Below, one piece after another: positions 61,145 to 64,000 of a DNA stretch of 64,000 nt. The translations under genes were made by a program, and so were the position numbers. The stretch's first letter is position 1. Each line of letters starts with the position of its first letter. Source of the DNA: Ferribacterium limneticum (lineage in GTDB: Bacteria > Pseudomonadota > Gammaproteobacteria > Burkholderiales > Rhodocyclaceae); NCBI RefSeq assembly GCF_020510625.1, contig NZ_CP075191.1:286001-350000 (forward strand), written 5' to 3'. The notes below the pieces were generated by a model. The model worked only from the letters and a program-made list of their open reading frames with translations. It searched no databases and was not told where the DNA came from.

Positions 61145-61936
61145 TTATAGAGGCTTCTTCCGGTAGGCAAATACCACCAGCGCCACCCCGGCCAGGATCA
61201 TCGGCAACGACAGCCACTGGCCCATGCTGATCGTGTAGGACTGCCCGAAAATGCCGTGATCCGGCTCCCGGAAAAACTCGGTAATGAAACGGAAGGCGCC
61301 GTAACCGATCAGGAACACGCCCGAGGCGGCAGCGCGGGGGCGCGGCTTGGCAGTGAATAGCCAGAGGATGATGAACAGCGACAAACCTTCCAGCCCGACG
61401 TGATAGAGCTGGGAAGGGTGGCGCGGCGCCATGTCGCCGGATTGTGGAAAGATCATTGCCCACGGCAGGCTGGCTTCGGCGACCCGGCCCCAGAGCTCGC
61501 CGTTGATGAAATTCCCGACTCGTCCGGCCGCCAGACCGAGTGGCACCAGCGGCGCAATGAAATCCGTCACATCGAACCAGTTCAGGCTGAGTTTTCGGCC
61601 CCACAGGCCGATTGCCAGCAGTACGCCAATGAAGCCGCCATGGAAGCTCATGCCGCCTTTCCAGACGGCGAATATTTCCAGTGGATTGGCCAGGAAATAC
61701 GTCGGTTCGTAGAACAGAACCTGCCCAAGTCGTCCGCCAATGATCACACCGAGCATGCCGTAAAAAAGCAGGTCATCCAGTTGTTCGATGCTCAGCAAGC
61801 CTGGCCGGGTTTTGATCCGGTAACGCCCGAGCAAAATAAACTGAACGAAGGCGACCAGATACATCAAACCGTACCAGCGCACCGAGAGCGGGCCGACAGA
61901 GAAAGCGACGGGATCGAACTGTGGGTGAAGAAGCAT
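61145..61936 (-). CDS. lgt: Prolipoprotein diacylglyceryl transferase
   Basis: The 263-aa enzyme has seven membrane helices and adds diacylglycerol to the lipobox cysteine. It shows [40 protein letters not shown] with the conserved arginine, [20 protein letters not shown], and [20 protein letters not shown] containing the family signature. The start at 61936 gives the standard [21 protein letters not shown]-terminus. It is divergent from ilvD with 88 bp between. Confidence 0.95.
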   Translation of the reverse strand: MLLHPQFDPVAFSVGPLSVRWYGLMYLVAFVQFILLGRYRIKTRPGLLSIEQLDDLLFYGMLGVIIGGRLGQVLFYEPTYFLANPLEIFAVWKGGMSFHGGFIGVLLAIGLWGRKLSLNWFDVTDFIAPLVPLGLAAGRVGNFINGELWGRVAEASLPWAMIFPQSGDMAPRHPSQLYHVGLEGLSLFIILWLFTAKPRPRAAASGVFLIGYGAFRFITEFFREPDHGIFGQSYTISMGQWLSLPMILAGVALVVFAYRKKPL

Positions 61937-62024
61937 CGAAGGCGCAGAGTGGGCTAGAATTAGCCGATTATAGTTCGCGCGCCATGACAAGACATCGGCG
62001 CCAGATTCAGACGGAGAGAGAGTC

Positions 62025-63881
62025 ATGCCGCAATACCGTTCCCGCACCTCCACCCACGGCCGCAACATGGCCGGTGCCCGCTCCCTGTGGCGCGCCACAG
62101 GCATGAAGGATGGCGACTTCGGCAAGCCGATCATCGCCGTGGTCAACAGCTTTACCCAGTTCGTGCCCGGCCACGTTCACCTCAAGGACATGGGTCAGCT
62201 GGTGGCGCGCGAGATCGAGGCAGCCGGCGGCGTTGCCAAGGAATTCAACACCATCGCCATCGACGACGGCATCGCCATGGGCCACAGCGGCATGCTGTAC
62301 TCGCTGCCCAGCCGCGACCTGATCGCCGACTCGGTCGAATACATGGTCAACGCCCACTGTGCCGACGCCATGGTCTGCATCTCCAACTGCGACAAGATCA
62401 CCCCGGGTATGCTGATGGCCGCCATGCGCCTCAACATCCCGGTCATCTTCGTTTCAGGCGGCCCGATGGAAGCCGGCAAAGTCAAGCTGCAGGATCAGGT
62501 GATCCATCTCGATCTGGTCGATGCCATGGTCAAGGCCGCCGACCACACCGTCTCACAAGCCGACCTCGACGAAATCGAACGTTCAGCCTGCCCGACCTGT
62601 GGTTCCTGTTCCGGCATGTTTACCGCCAACTCGATGAACTGCCTGACTGAAGCCTTCGGCCTCAGCCTGCCCGGCAACGGTACCGTGGTCGCCACTCACG
62701 CCGATCGCAAGCAGCTCTTTCTGCGTGCCGGCCGTCAGATCGTCGAGCTGTGCAAGCGCTACTACGAGCAGGACGACACCTCGGTGCTGCCACGCTCGAT
62801 CGCCACCAAGGCCGCCTTCGAAAATGCCATGACCCTCGATGTTGCGATGGGTGGTTCGACCAACACCGTGCTCCATATCCTGGCCACGGCACAGGAGGCG
62901 GGCGTCGATTTCACCATGGCCGATATCGACCGTATTTCACGTTCGGTACCCTGTCTGTGCAAAGTCGCCCCGATGACCGACAAATATCACATCGAAGACG
63001 TCCATCGTGCCGGCGGCATCATGGGCATCCTCGGCGAACTCGACCGGGCTGGCCTGATCAATCGTGACGTGCCGAACGTCTATGCGAAAAACCTCGGCGA
63101 AGCGATTGATCGTTGGGATGTGGTACGCGAGCACGACGTCAAGGTGCACGAGTTTTTCAAGGCCGCGCCCGGTGGCGTGCCGACCCAGGTCGCCTTCTCG
63201 CAGGATCGTCGCTTCAACGAACTGGATCTTGATCGGACCCACGGCTGTATCCGCAACAAGGCCAATGCCTTCTCGCAGGAAGGCGGCCTGGCCGTGCTCT
63301 ACGGCAACATTGCGCTGGATGGCTGCATCGTCAAAACGGCCGGTGTCGACGAGTCGATCTGGAAATTCAGCGGCCGTGCCCGCGTCTTCGAAAGTCAGGA
63401 CACGGCGGTCGAAGCCATCCTGGGCGAAAAAATCGTCGCTGGTGACGTTGTCGTCATTCGCTATGAAGGCCCGAAGGGTGGTCCCGGCATGCAGGAAATG
63501 CTCTACCCGACGTCCTATCTGAAGTCGATGGGTCTCGGCAAGGCCTGTGCGCTGCTCACCGATGGCCGCTTCTCCGGCGGCACCTCCGGGCTTTCCATTG
63601 GCCATGCCTCGCCCGAAGCGGCCGACGGCGGCGCCATCGGTCTGGTGGAAGAGGGTGACACCATCGAAATCGACATCCCGGCTCGTCGCATCCATTTGGC
63701 CATCACCGATGGCGAGCTGGCCCAGCGTCGCGCTGCGATGGAAGCCAAGGGCGAAGCCGCCTGGCAACCGGTCAGTCGCGAGCGCAAGGTTTCCGCCGCT
63801 CTGCAAGCCTATGCCCTGATGGCTACCTCGGCCGACAAGGGAGCCGTGCGGGACGTTAAGCAGATTCAGCGCCGCAAGTGA
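62025..63881 (+). CDS. ilvD: Dihydroxy-acid dehydratase
   Basis: The 618-aa Fe-S enzyme makes 2-oxoacids for valine, leucine and isoleucine synthesis. It has [16 protein letters not shown] [60 protein letters not shown] with cluster cysteines, [20 protein letters not shown] and [20 protein letters not shown] at the C-terminus. The cysteine positions fit the 4Fe-4S subgroup. It is full length. The next gene starts inside its stop codon. Confidence 0.96.
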   Translation: MPQYRSRTSTHGRNMAGARSLWRATGMKDGDFGKPIIAVVNSFTQFVPGHVHLKDMGQLVAREIEAAGGVAKEFNTIAIDDGIAMGHSGMLYSLPSRDLIADSVEYMVNAHCADAMVCISNCDKITPGMLMAAMRLNIPVIFVSGGPMEAGKVKLQDQVIHLDLVDAMVKAADHTVSQADLDEIERSACPTCGSCSGMFTANSMNCLTEAFGLSLPGNGTVVATHADRKQLFLRAGRQIVELCKRYYEQDDTSVLPRSIATKAAFENAMTLDVAMGGSTNTVLHILATAQEAGVDFTMADIDRISRSVPCLCKVAPMTDKYHIEDVHRAGGIMGILGELDRAGLINRDVPNVYAKNLGEAIDRWDVVREHDVKVHEFFKAAPGGVPTQVAFSQDRRFNELDLDRTHGCIRNKANAFSQEGGLAVLYGNIALDGCIVKTAGVDESIWKFSGRARVFESQDTAVEAILGEKIVAGDVVVIRYEGPKGGPGMQEMLYPTSYLKSMGLGKACALLTDGRFSGGTSGLSIGHASPEAADGGAIGLVEEGDTIEIDIPARRIHLAITDGELAQRRAAMEAKGEAAWQPVSRERKVSAALQAYALMATSADKGAVRDVKQIQRRK

Positions 63882-64000
63882 CACTGACTGTCTGGCTCGG
63901 GTTTCTGGCGGCATCGCTACTGATCGCTGTCACGCCCGGGCCGGGTGCGGTGATCAGCATGAGCACCGGCATGCGGCATGGTTACTGGGCGGCATTGACC
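63878..64000 (+). CDS. LysE/RhtB-family amino acid exporter, N-terminal part
   Basis: The visible 41 residues begin at a GTG overlapping the ilvD stop by four bases. They read [20 protein letters not shown] followed by [14 protein letters not shown]. The TPGPG turn at the end of the first helix followed by [11 protein letters not shown] is the LysE/RhtB hallmark. The gene continues past the window edge. Coupling to ilvD suggests export of branched-chain amino acids or a precursor, which is inference. Confidence 0.85.
   Translation, partial: MTLTVWLGFLAASLLIAVTPGPGAVISMSTGMRHGYWAALT

Overview
The window looks like chromosomal DNA of a betaproteobacterium of the Rhodocyclaceae type (Dechloromonas/Azonexus-like). 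GC is high, and the gene set includes PhaM, HemJ, fused indolepyruvate:ferredoxin oxidoreductase, two LIV-type ABC transporters, an AscD-like ferredoxin-reductase, and the dacA-ybeD-lipB-lipA and minCDE blocks. This assignment is inference from gene content. No rRNA, tRNA, CRISPR array, phage, transposase or integrase gene was seen.

Layout. 1-6.7 kb: a LIV-type ABC importer (livG end, livH, livM, binding protein, livF) running into an acyl/aryl-CoA ligase of the phenylacetate-CoA ligase family, plus a small exported protein. 6.7-11.2 kb: a CaiB/AMACR-type racemase, a CxxC membrane-associated protein, an FHA protein with a degenerate cyclase-like domain, and an SPFH/NfeD pair. 11.4-19.6 kb: an Rhs island with a full-length Rhs protein, a candidate 49-aa immunity protein, a 5'-truncated second rhs about 3 kb downstream that repeats most of the YD-repeat core, a candidate 137-aa immunity protein, and a short rhs relic. 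19.6-24.5 kb: an AEC transporter, PhaM, a convergent two-component pair and a membrane methyltransferase. 24.5-25.9 kb: a solitary integron-type gene cassette with a recognisable attC. 25.9-33 kb: a fused IorAB carrying an in-frame REP-like insertion, a nested repeat island, a D-lactate/glycolate-type FAD oxidase and an acyltransferase-PilZ protein. 33-38 kb: a second, complete LIV operon. 38-40 kb: minC, minD, minE. 40-47 kb: a COG3650-like exported protein, a ferredoxin-reductase, an epimerase, HemJ, an RlmL-like methyltransferase, a CoA-transferase and small envelope proteins. 47-52 kb: lipA, lipB, ybeD, a D-amino acid aminotransferase, dacA and a LysR regulator. 52-59 kb: htpX and a heavy-metal RND efflux operon (outer-membrane factor, adaptor, CzcA-type pump) ending in a PII-like gene. 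59-64 kb: a GAF-PAS protein, a hypothetical, a VOC protein, lgt, ilvD and the start of a LysE-type exporter.

How the genes work together. The LIV importers, CoA ligase, CoA racemase, indolepyruvate oxidoreductase and CoA-transferase fit uptake and CoA-dependent catabolism of amino acids and aromatic or branched acids. The RND set exports a metal or similar cation, with a PII-like sensor in the same operon.

The most unusual material is in the accessory segments. The tip of the first Rhs protein closely resembles vertebrate serum amyloid A. Both Rhs copies carry a sorting-signal-like double hydrophobic module in the middle of the YD repeats. A single integron cassette sits with no integrase gene in the window. 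A REP-like element sits in frame inside iorAB. A roughly 38-bp dispersed repeat occurs four times, once supplying the leader and start region of the CoA ligase gene.
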